Source: Streptomyces sp. NRRL WC-3742
GTDB lineage: Bacteria; Actinomycetota; Actinomycetes; Streptomycetales; Streptomycetaceae
Reading direction: 5' to 3'
NCBI RefSeq assembly: GCF_000720635.1
Contig: NZ_JOCF01000039.1
Span: 7,573 to 71,572 of the forward strand
DNA length: 64,000 nt
Positions within the stretch are counted from its first letter, which is position 1, and each line of letters opens with the position of its first letter. Under the pieces are notes generated by a model. That model was not told where the DNA came from. It saw nothing but the letters and a program-made list of their open reading frames with translations, and made no database searches. Both the position numbers and the translations under genes were made by a program. Positions 8,180 to 19,600 of this stretch are shown here, one piece after another.

Positions 8180-8908
8180 TCAGATGGTGAGGCCGCCGTG
8201 GACCTCGAACACCGAGCCGGTCACGTAGGCCGCACGGTCGGACGCCAGGAAGCCGACGAGTTCGGCGACCTCCTCGGGGCGGCCCAGCCGGCGCAGCGGC
8301 ACGCTCTGCAGGATCTTGCCGATGGCGGCCTCGGAGGCGCCGCCCACCATGTCGGTGTCGATCAGGCCCGGGGCGACGGCGTTGGCCCGCACGCCGCGCG
8401 GGCCGAGTTCCTTCGCCAGGCTCTTGGTGAAGGCGATGATCCCGGCCTTGGACGCGGCGTAGTTGGACTGCCCGGCGTTGCCGTAGACCCCGGAGACCGA
8501 GGACAGGTTGATGACGCAGCCGCGGCCGCGCTTGGCCATGCCCGGCACCGCGGCCCGGCACAGGTGGTAGACGCCGTTCAGGTTGACGTCGATCACCTGC
8601 TGCCAGTCCTCGTCGCGCATCAGCACCAGCGGGCGGTCCCGGGTGATGCCGGCGGACGCCACCACGGTCTCCACCGGGCCCAGTTCGGCCTCGGTCTCGC
8701 GCACCCAGGCCCGCACGGCCTCGGCGTCCGAGGTGTCGCAGCGGGAGGCGACGACCTTGACGCCCAGCTCCTCGGTCTCCTTCAGCAGCGACTCGGCCGC
8801 GCTGTCGTCGGACCGGTAGCAGAAGGCGACGTCGTGGCCGTCCTGGGCCAGGCGCAGCACGACGGCCCGCCCGATGCCCCGCGAACCACCGCTCACCAGC
8901 GCGGTCAT
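8180..8908 (-). CDS. 3-oxoacyl-ACP reductase (type II PKS ketoreductase)
   Basis: A short-chain dehydrogenase of 242 aa closely resembling FabG. It has the NADPH motif GGSRGIG (residues 7-13), NAG-like ASAG, active-site Ser in NLSSVSG, and YAASK (about residue 153). It would reduce the beta-keto group of carrier-bound chains in the cytoplasm. Its start overlaps the stop of the CLF-like gene (ATGA at 8905-8908), so it is translationally coupled to the KS/CLF pair and most likely serves the discrete polyketide synthase rather than primary fatty acid synthesis. Confidence 0.88.
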   Translation of the reverse strand: MTALVSGGSRGIGRAVVLRLAQDGHDVAFCYRSDDSAAESLLKETEELGVKVVASRCDTSDAEAVRAWVRETEAELGPVETVVASAGITRDRPLVLMRDEDWQQVIDVNLNGVYHLCRAAVPGMAKRGRGCVINLSSVSGVYGNAGQSNYAASKAGIIAFTKSLAKELGPRGVRANAVAPGLIDTDMVGGASEAAIGKILQSVPLRRLGRPEEVAELVGFLASDRAAYVTGSVFEVHGGLTI

Positions 8909-10023
8909 GACGTCACCTCGAGGAGTCGGAGCACGGCGACGGCGGCGGTGCCGTCGCGGTCCACGGCGGAGACGAGGGCCACGCGGCCGGCGGCCGTCGG
9001 GTCCTCCCCGGCGACCACGAGCAGCGCCGCGATCTGGAGGGAGGCGGACGCGGCGCCGGTGTCACCGAGCAGTGCCATCGACGGGATGCGGTCCAGCGCC
9101 TCGGCGGGCACCAGTTCGGCGAGCGCGGCGCGCTCGGCGATGCCCTCGGGGGTGGGGACGGCGGTGGTGACGGCGGCCCACACCTCCTCCGGCGCGACAC
9201 CGGCCCGCTCCATGGCGCGGCGGGCACAGTAGTCGACGGTCGCCTGCGGGTCGTCGTCCACGTCGATCGCGGTGGCGACGGCCAGCACCGAGGCGAGCGG
9301 CGGCAGTTGGTTGGTGCCGGCCGGCTCGAGCAGCAGCAGGCCGCAGCCCTCGCCGAGCAGCGGGGCGGGCTCGCCGGGGGTGCCGGCGGCCTGCTCCAGC
9401 CAGCTGTTGGTGGGCGAGAACTCGTCGCCCGAACCGACCAGGCAGTTGTCGGCCCGGCCCTGGTCGAGCAGGCGTCGGGCGTAGTTGAGGGCGAGCAGCC
9501 CGCTCACCCGGCCGCCGCCGACCGTCGCGTTCGGGCCGCGCAGGCCGTGCCGGATCGCGGCCGCCCCTGCCGAGTGGTTCATGACGCAGCCGGGGATGAG
9601 GCCCACGTCGACGTAGAAGGGCCGCGCGTTGGTCAGCGAACCCCGGATGACCTCGGCCATGGACTCCTTGCCGCCCATGGTGGTGCCCATGACGACGCCG
9701 GTGCGGTCGTCGGTGCGCGGCACGGGGCCGCCGTCCGCGTCGACCAGCAGCTGGTCCGTGGCGAGCAGCGACATGATGGCCAGCCGGTCGAGCGTGTAGC
9801 TGTACTCCTGACCGAGCAGACCGGGACGGTCGAGGTCGGGGACCAAGCAGGCGTCGGGGCGGGGCAGCTTCTTGCCCTCGGGCTCGGTGCGGGCCGCGGC
9901 CAGCCCCGAGCGCACCCCGTCGGCGAACTCCCGCCGGGAGAGGCCGTGCGCGGAGACCGCCGACCAGCCGGTGATGACGGGACCGTCGGCCGGCAGGGTG
10001 GCTGCGACCGGGGAGGCGGACAT
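8905..10023 (-). CDS. Chain-length-factor-like ketosynthase homologue without active cysteine
   Basis: A 372-aa protein of the beta-ketoacyl synthase fold. The region that should hold the nucleophile elbow reads NATVGGGRVSGLLALNYA instead of the usual TACASG pattern, so the cysteine is absent, as in KS-beta/CLF subunits. The catalytic histidine motifs are also not recognisable; GDTGAASAS replaces the GHxxGAAG motif. It directly follows, with ATGA overlap at 10023, an intact KS, the arrangement of KS-alpha/KS-beta heterodimers in type II PKS and aryl-polyene systems. The inferred role is chain-length control or a structural partner. It is shorter than its partner (372 against about 416 aa). 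Confidence 0.75.
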   Translation of the reverse strand: MSASPVAATLPADGPVITGWSAVSAHGLSRREFADGVRSGLAAARTEPEGKKLPRPDACLVPDLDRPGLLGQEYSYTLDRLAIMSLLATDQLLVDADGGPVPRTDDRTGVVMGTTMGGKESMAEVIRGSLTNARPFYVDVGLIPGCVMNHSAGAAAIRHGLRGPNATVGGGRVSGLLALNYARRLLDQGRADNCLVGSGDEFSPTNSWLEQAAGTPGEPAPLLGEGCGLLLLEPAGTNQLPPLASVLAVATAIDVDDDPQATVDYCARRAMERAGVAPEEVWAAVTTAVPTPEGIAERAALAELVPAEALDRIPSMALLGDTGAASASLQIAALLVVAGEDPTAAGRVALVSAVDRDGTAAVAVLRLLEVTS

Positions 10024-11273
10024 CAGACACGCTCCTTGAGACTACCGAGCATCAGGACGGCGTTGTTGCCGCCGAAGGCGCTGGAATTGTTCTGGACGAT
10101 CCGCACGTCGGCGGTGACCGCCTCGTTGGGGACGCAGTCCACCGGGCACTGCGGGTCCGTCTCCTGGTGGTTGATCGTCGGCGGGATGAACCCGTTGTGG
10201 ATCGACAGCGCGCAGGCGGCGGCCGCCAGGGCGCTGGCGGCGCCCATGGAGTGGCCCAGCATGGACTTCAACCCGACGGTGCGGGGCGGGTTCTCGCCGT
10301 AGACGTCGATGATGGCGCCGGCCTCGGCGGCGTCGTTGGCGCGGGTGCCGGTGGCGTGGGCCGAGATGTAGTCCACCTCGTCCTTCTTGACGCCGGCGTC
10401 GGCCAGGGCGAGCTCCACGGCGCGGGCGACACCGTCGCGGCTGGGCGCGGTGGGGTGCTGCGCGTCGCAGGAGAGGCCGTAGCCCAGGACCTCGGCGTAG
10501 ATGCGGGCGCCGCGGGCGAGGGCGGAGTCCAGGGACTCCAGCACCAGGACGCCGCCGCCCTCTCCGGTGAGGATGCCCTTGCGGTTCTTGTCGAACGGGC
10601 GCACCACGTCGGGGGTGATGGCACCGAGCCGGTGGAAGGTGGCGAACGTCTTGCGGCACGTGGCGTCGGCGCCACCGCACAGCGCGATGTCGGCCTCGCC
10701 GGAGCGGATGACGTCCAGGCCGTAGCCGATGGAGTAGTTGCCGGCCGCGCAGGCGGTGGTGAGCGTGACCGCCTCCGCGTCCCGTAGCCGCAGCTCGCGG
10801 GCGACGGCGGTGGAGAGCCGTCCCGAGCCCAGGCGCCGGGCCAGCACCGGGTCCAGTGCGTCGGGGGAACCGTCCCCGAGCTCCTGCTCGACGAGGACCC
10901 CGAGGTCGTGGGACTCGCCGTCGGTGGTGCCGATGCTGATCAGCACGTGCCGGTCGGCGAGCTCCTCGTCCGACAGTGCGGCGTCCTCGACGGCCTGACG
11001 GGCCGCCGCGACCGCGAAGTGCCCGGCGCGGCCGGTGTAGTCGAGCGGCATGTTGTGGATCCAGCGGGACGGCTCGAAGTCCTCGACCTCGGCGGCGTTC
11101 TTCCGCAGGAACCCGGTGGTGTCGACCCGGGTGAACGGGCGGGCCCCGGAACGGCCCTCCCGCAGCGCCACGGCGTACTCCTCGGCACCCGTGCCGATGC
11201 TGGAGATGACGCCGATGCCCGTGACAACGACGCGGCGGCGGCCCTGGGGCGCCGGCTGGGGAGCAGTGGACAC
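10023..11273 (-). CDS. Beta-ketoacyl-ACP synthase II (KS-alpha of type II PKS)
   Basis: A FabF-type elongating ketosynthase. The catalytic residues are intact: Cys in LTTACAAGNYS (about residue 175), His in ISAHATGTRAND (about 306), His in MLGHSMGAAS (about 339), and the C-terminal GGNNAVLML. It would condense ACP-bound acyl chains with malonyl-ACP. I prefer the GTG at 11273 because GGGAG lies 4 bp upstream; an ATG at 11288 that overlaps the ACP stop (ATGGTAG) would add five residues. It sits between the ACP and the CLF-like gene in one minus-strand operon. The set has KS, CLF, KR and ACP but no own acyltransferase or enoyl reductase. Confidence 0.88.
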   Translation of the reverse strand: MSTAPQPAPQGRRRVVVTGIGVISSIGTGAEEYAVALREGRSGARPFTRVDTTGFLRKNAAEVEDFEPSRWIHNMPLDYTGRAGHFAVAAARQAVEDAALSDEELADRHVLISIGTTDGESHDLGVLVEQELGDGSPDALDPVLARRLGSGRLSTAVARELRLRDAEAVTLTTACAAGNYSIGYGLDVIRSGEADIALCGGADATCRKTFATFHRLGAITPDVVRPFDKNRKGILTGEGGGVLVLESLDSALARGARIYAEVLGYGLSCDAQHPTAPSRDGVARAVELALADAGVKKDEVDYISAHATGTRANDAAEAGAIIDVYGENPPRTVGLKSMLGHSMGAASALAAAACALSIHNGFIPPTINHQETDPQCPVDCVPNEAVTADVRIVQNNSSAFGGNNAVLMLGSLKERV

Positions 11274-11281
11274 GGGACTCC

Positions 11282-11533
11282 CTACCATCCCGCCGCGCGC
11301 GCCGTGACCCGGTGGATCGCGTCGACGTTGACCATCTCCGGCAGCTCCTCCATGTCGATCACGATGTTGAACTCCATCTCGATCGCGCTGAGGATGTCGA
11401 TGAGCTTCAGCGAGTCCACGCCCAGCTCGTCGACCAGGTGCGTCGTGTCGCCGAGGGCGGAGGACTCGACACCGATCTGCTTCGCGACGATTTCCTTGAT
11501 CTGAACGTGGTGCTCTGGCGTAACGGTGGACAT
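11282..11533 (-). CDS. Acyl carrier protein of the type II PKS
   Basis: An 83-aa carrier protein with the phosphopantetheine serine in ELGVDSLKLIDIL (Ser41) and a helical acidic C-terminal half. It is the first gene of the operon that continues with KS, CLF, KR and sbnB. It carries the growing ketide and needs activation by a phosphopantetheinyl transferase; a candidate is at 31.8 kb. A well-formed promoter region with SARP-type repeats lies upstream (11613-11628) with a possible -10 TAGTTT (coding strand, 11586-11591). Confidence 0.9.
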   Translation of the reverse strand: MSTVTPEHHVQIKEIVAKQIGVESSALGDTTHLVDELGVDSLKLIDILSAIEMEFNIVIDMEELPEMVNVDAIHRVTARAAGW

Positions 11534-11612
11534 GAGGGTTCTCCTTCGGGTTCGGTACTCGAGGCTCCGGTTTGTCCCGGACGCCAAACTAGGGGTCGCC
11601 GATGATTGCCAA

Positions 11613-11628
11613 CTGACATCCCGCTGAC
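11613..11628 (-). promoter_or_regulatory. SARP-type direct repeat upstream of the ACP-KS-CLF-KR-sbnB operon
   Basis: CTGAC words start at 11613 and 11624, exactly 11 bp apart, and read GTCAG on the coding strand. A partial copy (ATGAT) lies a further 11 bp away at 11602. They are 80-95 bp before the ACP start and about 25 bp upstream of a TAGTTT -10-like box. The same word and spacing occur at four other cluster promoters. Confidence 0.75.
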
Positions 11629-11634
11629 GCTGGT

Positions 11635-12431
11635 TCAGCGCTCCACGGCGCGCCGGAAACCGCGCAGTGCGGTGGGGACGACGGCCAGCAGGACGACCCC
11701 GAGGGAGCAGGCGACGACGATGCCGGGGTGGTCCGCCGGGAACCCGGACGTGGGCCCGGTCGGCTGGTTCCCCCACAGGACGCGGCAGACGGTGATGACG
11801 GAGCTGACGGGGTTCCACTCGGCCGCCGGACGCAGCCAGCCCGGCAGTCCGCCGACCGCGACGTAGGCGTTGGAGAGGAAGGAGAGGACGACCAGGATCA
11901 GCGCTCCGGTGCCGTCGATCGCCTCCACGTTGCGCATGGTGGTGCCGAGCAGGATGCCGACCCAGAGCATGACGAACGAGAAGGCGAGCAGCACCGCGAA
12001 GCCGGCCGCGATCCGGAGCGGCCCTCCGTGGGGGCGCCAGCCGAGCAGGAGGCCGAGGCCGGAGACGGCCGCCAGTGCGACCGCCGAGGTGACCATGTCC
12101 GACAGGGCGCGGCCGACCAGCACGCTGCTGGCCGAGATCGGCATCGAGCGGTAGCGGTCGACCAGTCCGTCGCGCAGGTCGATGGCCACGCCCAGGGCGG
12201 TGGGCCCGACCCCGGCCAGGGCGACCTGGGCCGCGATCCCGGCCATGATGTAGTCCTCGTACGAGGCGACACCGGGAATGGTGATCGAGTCGCGGAACAG
12301 GTAGCCGATGGCGATCAGCATGACGGCGGGGGTCATGGTGACCAGCAGCAGCCTGGCCGGGGACCGGCGCAGGTGGCGCAGATGGCGGCCCGTGAGGACC
12401 GCGGTGTCGGCCAGGTAGGCTCCCAGCGCCG

Positions 12432-12435
<4 letters not shown>
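11635..12435 (-). CDS. ABC-2 type permease (DrrB-like exporter subunit)
   Basis: A 266-aa membrane protein with about six hydrophobic segments, among them LLLVTMTPAVMLIAIGYLF and ILVVLSFLSNAYV, and the typical ABC-2 motif region LRDGLVDRYRSMPISASSVLVGR. With the ATPase encoded just upstream (ATGA overlap at 12432-12435) it should form an exporter of the daunorubicin-resistance DrrAB type. It is the last gene of the sbnA-NRPS-MbtH operon, so product export or self-resistance is the likely job. Confidence 0.85.
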
Positions 12436-13415
<980 letters not shown>

Positions 13416-13418
13416 CGG

Positions 13419-13622
13419 TCAGCCCCGGTTCCGCAGGCTCAGCGGGCGCATGTCGGTCCAGTTCCGCTCGATGTGCTCGACGGCGGTGGCGCGGTCGGTC
13501 TCGTCGAGCGCGACGGTCCAGCCGTCGGGCCGGTCGGCGAAGGCCGGCCACAGCGAGTGCTGGCCCTCCTCGTTGACCAGAACGAGGAAGCGGCCCTCGG
13601 CGTTGTCGAAGGGGTTGCTCAT
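13419..13622 (-). CDS. MbtH-like NRPS partner protein
   Basis: A 67-aa protein with the MbtH signature: NPFDN at the N-terminus, [12 protein letters not shown], and [11 protein letters not shown] at the C-terminus with the conserved tryptophans. MbtH proteins bind adenylation domains and help them fold or work. The ATG at 13622 overlaps the stop of the second NRPS gene, so production is coupled to the synthetase. At least one of the three A domains in this cluster is expected to depend on it. Confidence 0.93.
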   Translation of the reverse strand: MSNPFDNAEGRFLVLVNEEGQHSLWPAFADRPDGWTVALDETDRATAVEHIERNWTDMRPLSLRNRG

Positions 13623-16600
13623 GACGCGTCTCCCAGGCTGTCGGAGGTCGTACGGGTGGTGGCTTCGGGGGCGTTCAGCGCGGCCAGCGCGGCCAGCCGG
13701 TGTTCGACGACCCGGCCGATCTCGGCGGCGGGGCCGGGGCTCAGCATGTCCGGGTGGGCGCAGTGCACCGGGTGGACGTCGACGGCGCCGGTCACGAACC
13801 GCTCCCAGGTCTTGGTGCGGACCTCGAGGTCCTCGCCGTCCAGGGACCCGGTGGCGACGACCAGGGTCATCACGCCGTCGAAGGGCTCCGGGGTGTGGCC
13901 GCGGAACAGGTCGACGTTGGCGCGCATGACCGTGAGCAGCCGGACCAGGGCGGGCTCGTCGAAGGCCGCGAGCGGTCCGCCGGTGGTGGCGAGCAGGGTC
14001 GCCACGGCCGGGACGGTCGGGTGGGGCAGGGCGTCGGCGCCGATGCCCGCCTCGGTGAGGAAGTCCGCGAGGAACTCCTCGTCCGTGGGCTGGGTCTCGG
14101 GGGCGGAGTCCGGATAGGAGTCGAGGTTGGCGAGGAAGGAGACCTCCTCGCCCTCGGCGCGCAGCCGGACGGCCATCGCCTGCGCCACGATGCCGCCGTA
14201 GGACCAGCCGAGCAGCTGGTAGGGGCCGCTGGGCTGGACGGTGCGGATGCGGGCGACGTAGTCCTCGGCGACCGCGGCCAGGTCGGCCGGCGGGGCCTGG
14301 TCCTCGCGCAGGCCCGGCGCCTGGAGGGCGTGGACCGGCTGCTCCGGGTCGAGGTGGCGGGCGAGTTCGGCGAAGGGCAGTCCGAAGCCCAGGCCGCCGT
14401 GGACGCAGAACAGCGGCGTGCGCGTCCCGCCGGCGCGGATCGGCAGCAGCGGGGCGAGCATGTCGACCGGGCCCTCGGCATCGACGGTGCTTCCCGCCAG
14501 GGCCAGTTCCGCCAGGGTGCGGTACTGGAAGACGGCGGCCAGGTCGAGCCGCAGCCCGGCCTGCCCGGCGGCGTTCACCAGGCGGATGGCCTTGAGGCTG
14601 TCGCCGCCGAGGGCGAAGAAGCCGTCCTCGGGGCCGACCGCCGTGCGCCCGAGCACCTCGGCGGCCGCCGCGCAGAGCACGCGCTCGGCCGGGGTGCGGG
14701 GCAGCGCGGGCGCCTCGCTCAGCGTGGCCGGGGCGGGCAGGGCCGCCGTGTCCAGCTTGCCGTTGGGCGTCAGCGGCAGCTCCGGCAGGAGGACGAACGC
14801 GCCGGGCACCGCGTGGGCGGGCAGCGTCGCGCCGAGGTCCCGTCGCAGGTCCGCCGGTTCGGGGGCGGCGTCGGGGTCCGCGGGCACCAGGTAGGCGACG
14901 AGCAGCCGGTCCCCGGAGTCGTCGTCCCGGACGGTGACGGCGGCGCGGGCGACCGCGGGGTGCGCGGCCAGGGCCCGCTCGATCTCGCCGATCTCGATGC
15001 GGTAGCCACGGACCTTGACCTGGTGGTCGCTGCGGCCCGTGAAGTGGAGGCGGCCGTCGACGTCCCAGCGCACCAGGTCGCCGGTGCGGTACATCCGGGT
15101 GCCGGGCGGGCCGAAGGGGTCCGCGACGAAGTTCCCGGCGGTGAGCCCGGGGCGGCCGAGGTAGCCGCGGGCGAGCCCGTGGCCGGCGACGTACAGCTCG
15201 CCGACGGCGCCGTACGGGACGGGCCGCAGGGCTTCGTCCAGGACGTACACGGCGGTGTCGCCGATCGGCAGCCCGATGGGGACGGAGGACGCCTCCGGTG
15301 CGAGCGAGTGCACCTGGTGGACGGTGGCGATGACGGCCGCCTCCGTCGGACCGTAGGCGTCCACCACCTCGGTGCCCGGCAGCGCCCGGCGCAGCTTGCG
15401 CACGTGCTCCGCCGAGACGGCCTCGCCGCCGGTGAGCAGCAGCCGCAGCGGGGCGAGGCAGGTCGGGTCGAGGTCGGTGATGACGTTGACCAGCCGCGGG
15501 GTGATCAGGGAGACGGTGACGCCGGTGTCCCGCAGCAGCGCGCCGAGCCGCTCGGGGTCGGCGGGGCCGGGCGGGTTGACCGCCAGCCGGGCGCCGTGCG
15601 CGAGGGCGGTCCACACCTCGAAGACCGAGGCGTCGAAGGCCGGCGAGGCGTTCCACAGGAACGTGTCCGTACGGGCGAAGCCCAGCTCGGGCATGCCGTG
15701 CACCAGCCGGGCGGTGGCCCGGTGGGAGACGCCGACGCCCTTGGGGGTGCCGGTGGACCCGGAGGTGTAGATGACGTAGAGCAGGTCGTCCGGGTCGGGC
15801 TCGCCCGCGGGGGCGGTCGCGGGGCGGGTGTCGATCTCCGCGCGGACCTGCGGGTCGTCCAGGCGGACGGTGGTGCAGGTGCCGTCCGGGTCCGCGCCCG
15901 CCGCCGCCTCGGCCAGGGACTGCTGGGTGAGCAGGAGCCGGGTGCCGCTGTCGGTGACCATGTGGTGCAGCCGGGCGGCCGGGTAGGCCGGGTCGAGCGG
16001 CAGGTAGGCGGCGCCGAGCCGGGCCGTGGCCAGCATGGCGACGACGGCGTCCCGTCCGCGCTCCAGGCACAGCGCCACCACGTCGCCCCGGCCGACGCCG
16101 TGGGCGGCGAGGTGGTGGGCGGTGCGGTTGGCGGCGGCGTCGAGCTCGCGGTAGGTCAGGGAGCCGTCGAGACGGCTGCCCCCGCCGGTGGCGAACTGCA
16201 CCGCGGCGGCCTCGGGCGCGGCGGCCAGGTGGGCGTCGAACAGGGCGGTGACGGTGGTGCGGACGGTGTCCACCGGGCTCTCCCCGAGGGTGCCCAGGTC
16301 GCGCCTGGTCCCGGGGGTGAGGACCTCCAGCCGGGAGAGCGGGCTGGAGGGCGTCTCGATGGCCGAGGCCAGCAGCTGCAGCAGCGCGGAGGCCAGGCGC
16401 CGTACGGTCCGCTCCTCGAACAGGTCGCTCGCGTACTCGACGGCCAGGTCGATCCGGTCGGCCGTCGGGTCCGAGGTCAGCTGGACGAACAGGTCCCATT
16501 TCGCGGTGGTGCCCGCGGCGGGCACCGGCTCCATGGTCAGGTCCGTGCCGGTGTCGGGGACGGGGTCGGCGTCCCGGCAGTCCAGGATCACCTGGAACAG

Positions 16601-19600
16601 CGGGTTGCGGGAGAGCGAGCGCTCCGGCTTGAGCGCCTCCACCAGCCGCTCGAACGGCAGGTCCTGGTTTCCGTAGGCGGCCAGGTCGAACTCCCGGACC
16701 CGGCCCACGAGTTCGGAGAAGGACGGATCGCCGGAGGTGTCGGTGCGCAGCACCAGGGTGTTGACGAACATGCCGATCAGGCCGTGCAGCCGGGCGTCTC
16801 CGCGCCCCGCCACCGGGCTGCCGACGGGGATGTCGGTGCCGGCGCCGTAGCGGGTGAGCAGGGCCGCGAGCGCGGCCTGCGCCACCATGAAGACGCTGGT
16901 CCCGGCGTCGCGGGCGAACGACCGCAGCGAGCGGACCAGTTCGGCGGGGACGGGCAGGTGCACCGTGCCGCCGCGGTGGGTGGCGACGGCCTGGCGGGGC
17001 CGGTCGAAGGGCAGCGCGGTCTCGACCGGCAGGCCCTCCAGCGCCTCGCTCCAGAAGGCGAGTTGGCGGGACACCTCGCTCTTCGGGTCCTGCTCCGAGC
17101 CGAGCAGCCTGCGCTGCCAGAGCGTGAAGTCGGCGTACTGGACCGGCAGGGGCTCGAAGGCGGGGGCCCGGCCGGCGAGCCGGGAGCGGTACGCCTCGGC
17201 CAGGTCGTTCGACAGCGGGCCCAGGGACCAGCCGTCGGCCGCGATGTGGTGCAGCACCAGCGTGAACACGTGGTCGTCGGGCGCCAGGGCGAACAGCTTG
17301 GCGCGCAGCGGCGGCCGGGCGGAGAGGTCGAAGCCGCGGACGGCCTCGGCGGCGAGCGCCTGCGGCAGCTCCTCCTCGGTGCAGTCCACCAGCGGCAGCG
17401 GCAGCTCGACGGCCTCCGGGGCGAGCACGCGCTGCTCGGCGCCGGTGCCGTCGCCGCCCTCGACGGCCGCGAAGACCGTGCGCAGGGACTCGTGGCGGGT
17501 GACCAGGTCGCGCAGCGCCGCGTGCAGTGCCCCGACGTCCAGGGTCCCGCGCATCCGCACGCCGAAGGGGATGGAGTACAGCCCCTCGGGCACGCCGAGC
17601 CGCTCCAGGAACCAGAGCCGTTCCTGGGCGTGGGAGAGCGGGACCGAGGCCGGCCGCTCCTGCGCGACCAGCTCGGGCAGCTGCGGGAGCTCCTCGCGGC
17701 CGGTGCCGGTGCCGTCTCCGTCGCCGGAGCGGGTCAGCAGCGAGGCCAGGGCGGCGGCGCTGGGGGCCTCGAAGACGTCCCGCACCGACACCGGGGTGCC
17801 GAGCCGCGCCCGGACCAGGTTGGCGACCCGGGCGGCGAGCAGCGAGTGCCCGCCGAGGGCGAAGAAGTCGTCGTCGGCGCCGACCCGTTCGAGGCCGAGC
17901 ACCTCGCCGAGGATCGCGCACAGCTCGCGCTCCTCGTAGGTCTCCGGCAGCCGTCCGGCGCCGGTGTGCTCGGGGGCGGGCAGCGCCTTGGCGTCCACCT
18001 TGCCGTTCGGGGTGACGGGCAGCGTGGGGAGCTCGACCAGGGCGGCGGGCACCATGTGGACCGGCAGGGTCGCGGCGGCGTGCTCCCGCAGCTCCTCCAG
18101 GTCCAGGACGGCGCCGCCGCGCGGCACCACGTAGCCGACCAGTCGGCGGTCGCCGGGCCGGTCCTCGCGGACGGTCACGGCCGCCTGGGCGACGGACGGG
18201 TGGGCGCCGAGGACGGTCTCGATCTCGCCGAGCTCGATGCGGAAGCCGCGCAGCTTGACCTGCTGGTCGGCGCGGCCGACGTAGTCCAGCGCGCCGTCCT
18301 CCAGCCGGCGCACCACGTCGCCGGTGCGGTACATCCGGGCGCCGGGAGGGCCGAACGGGCAGGCGGGGAACCGGTCGGCGGTCAGGCCCGGGCGGGCGTG
18401 GTAGCCGAGGGCCAGCCCGGGGCCGGCCACGTACAGCTCGCCGGCCACGCCGGTGGGCACCGGGCGAAGGGCGGAGTCGAGGACGAAGAGCCGGAAGGCC
18501 GAGACGGCGGTGCCGATCGGCGGCTTGCCGGCGCCGCGCAGCGGCTCGCTGACGCTGGCGCAGACGGAGGTCTCGCTCGGGCCGTAGGCGTTGCACAGCT
18601 CGACGCGGCCCGACCAGCGCTCGGCCAGGGCGGCCGGAAGGGCCTCACCGGCGGTGAACAGCCGCAGGTCGGCGGGGAGTTCGGCGTCCTGGGGCAGGCC
18701 GGCCAGGACGGTTGGCGGCAGCACCGCGTGGTTGATCCGGTGCGCGGCGAACAGCCGGGCCAGGGCCTCGCCCGACATCCGGCTCTCCGCCGTGGCCAGC
18801 ACCATGGCGCCGCCGGTGTAGAGCGAGGCGCACAGCTCCCACACGGTGGCGTCGAAGCTGAACGAGGCGAACTGCAGGGCCCGGGCGCCCGGGCCCGCGT
18901 GCAGCCGGGCGGCGTGGTGGACGGCCAGGTTGACGGCGCCCTCGTGCGGGACGACGACGCCCTTGGGGCGGCCGGTCGAGCCGGAGGTGTAGACGACGTA
19001 GGCGGGGCTGCCCGGCTCGGCGACGCGGGTGCGTGCCGGCTGCGGGGCCTGCTCGTTGCCCTCGTCGCCCTCGGCGCCGGGCAGGTCGAGGTCGACCCGC
19101 CGGGCGGCGCAGCCCTCCGGCAGCACCGTCCCGGAGGTGGTGACGACGAGGGCGGGGGCCGCGTCCTCGAGCATGAAGGCGATCCGCTCGGGCGGATAGG
19201 CCAGGTCGACGGGCAGGTACGCGGCGCCGGTCTTGAGGACGGCGAGCAGCGCGACGATCATGTCGGCGCCGCGCGGCAGGGCCAGGGCCACGAAGGCGCC
19301 GGGGCCCGCGCCGGAGCCCTCCAGCCGCCGGGCCAGGGCGTCCGAGGCGGCGTCGAGCTGCCCGTAGCCCAGGGTCAGCGCCGCGGCCGGGTCCTCCGGG
19401 CGGCCCTCGTCCGGGACGATCAGGGCGGGCGCCTGCGGGTTCTGCCCGGCGTGCCACCGGAACAGCTCGTGCAGGGTGGCGCCGCGGGTGAAGTCGTCGC
19501 GCAGGTCCGGGCCGGCGCCGAGGCCCTCGGGGACCTCGCCGTTCCCGCCGAACCTGGCCAGCAGGGTGTCGGGGTCCGCGGCCGTGCGCTCCAGGGTGTC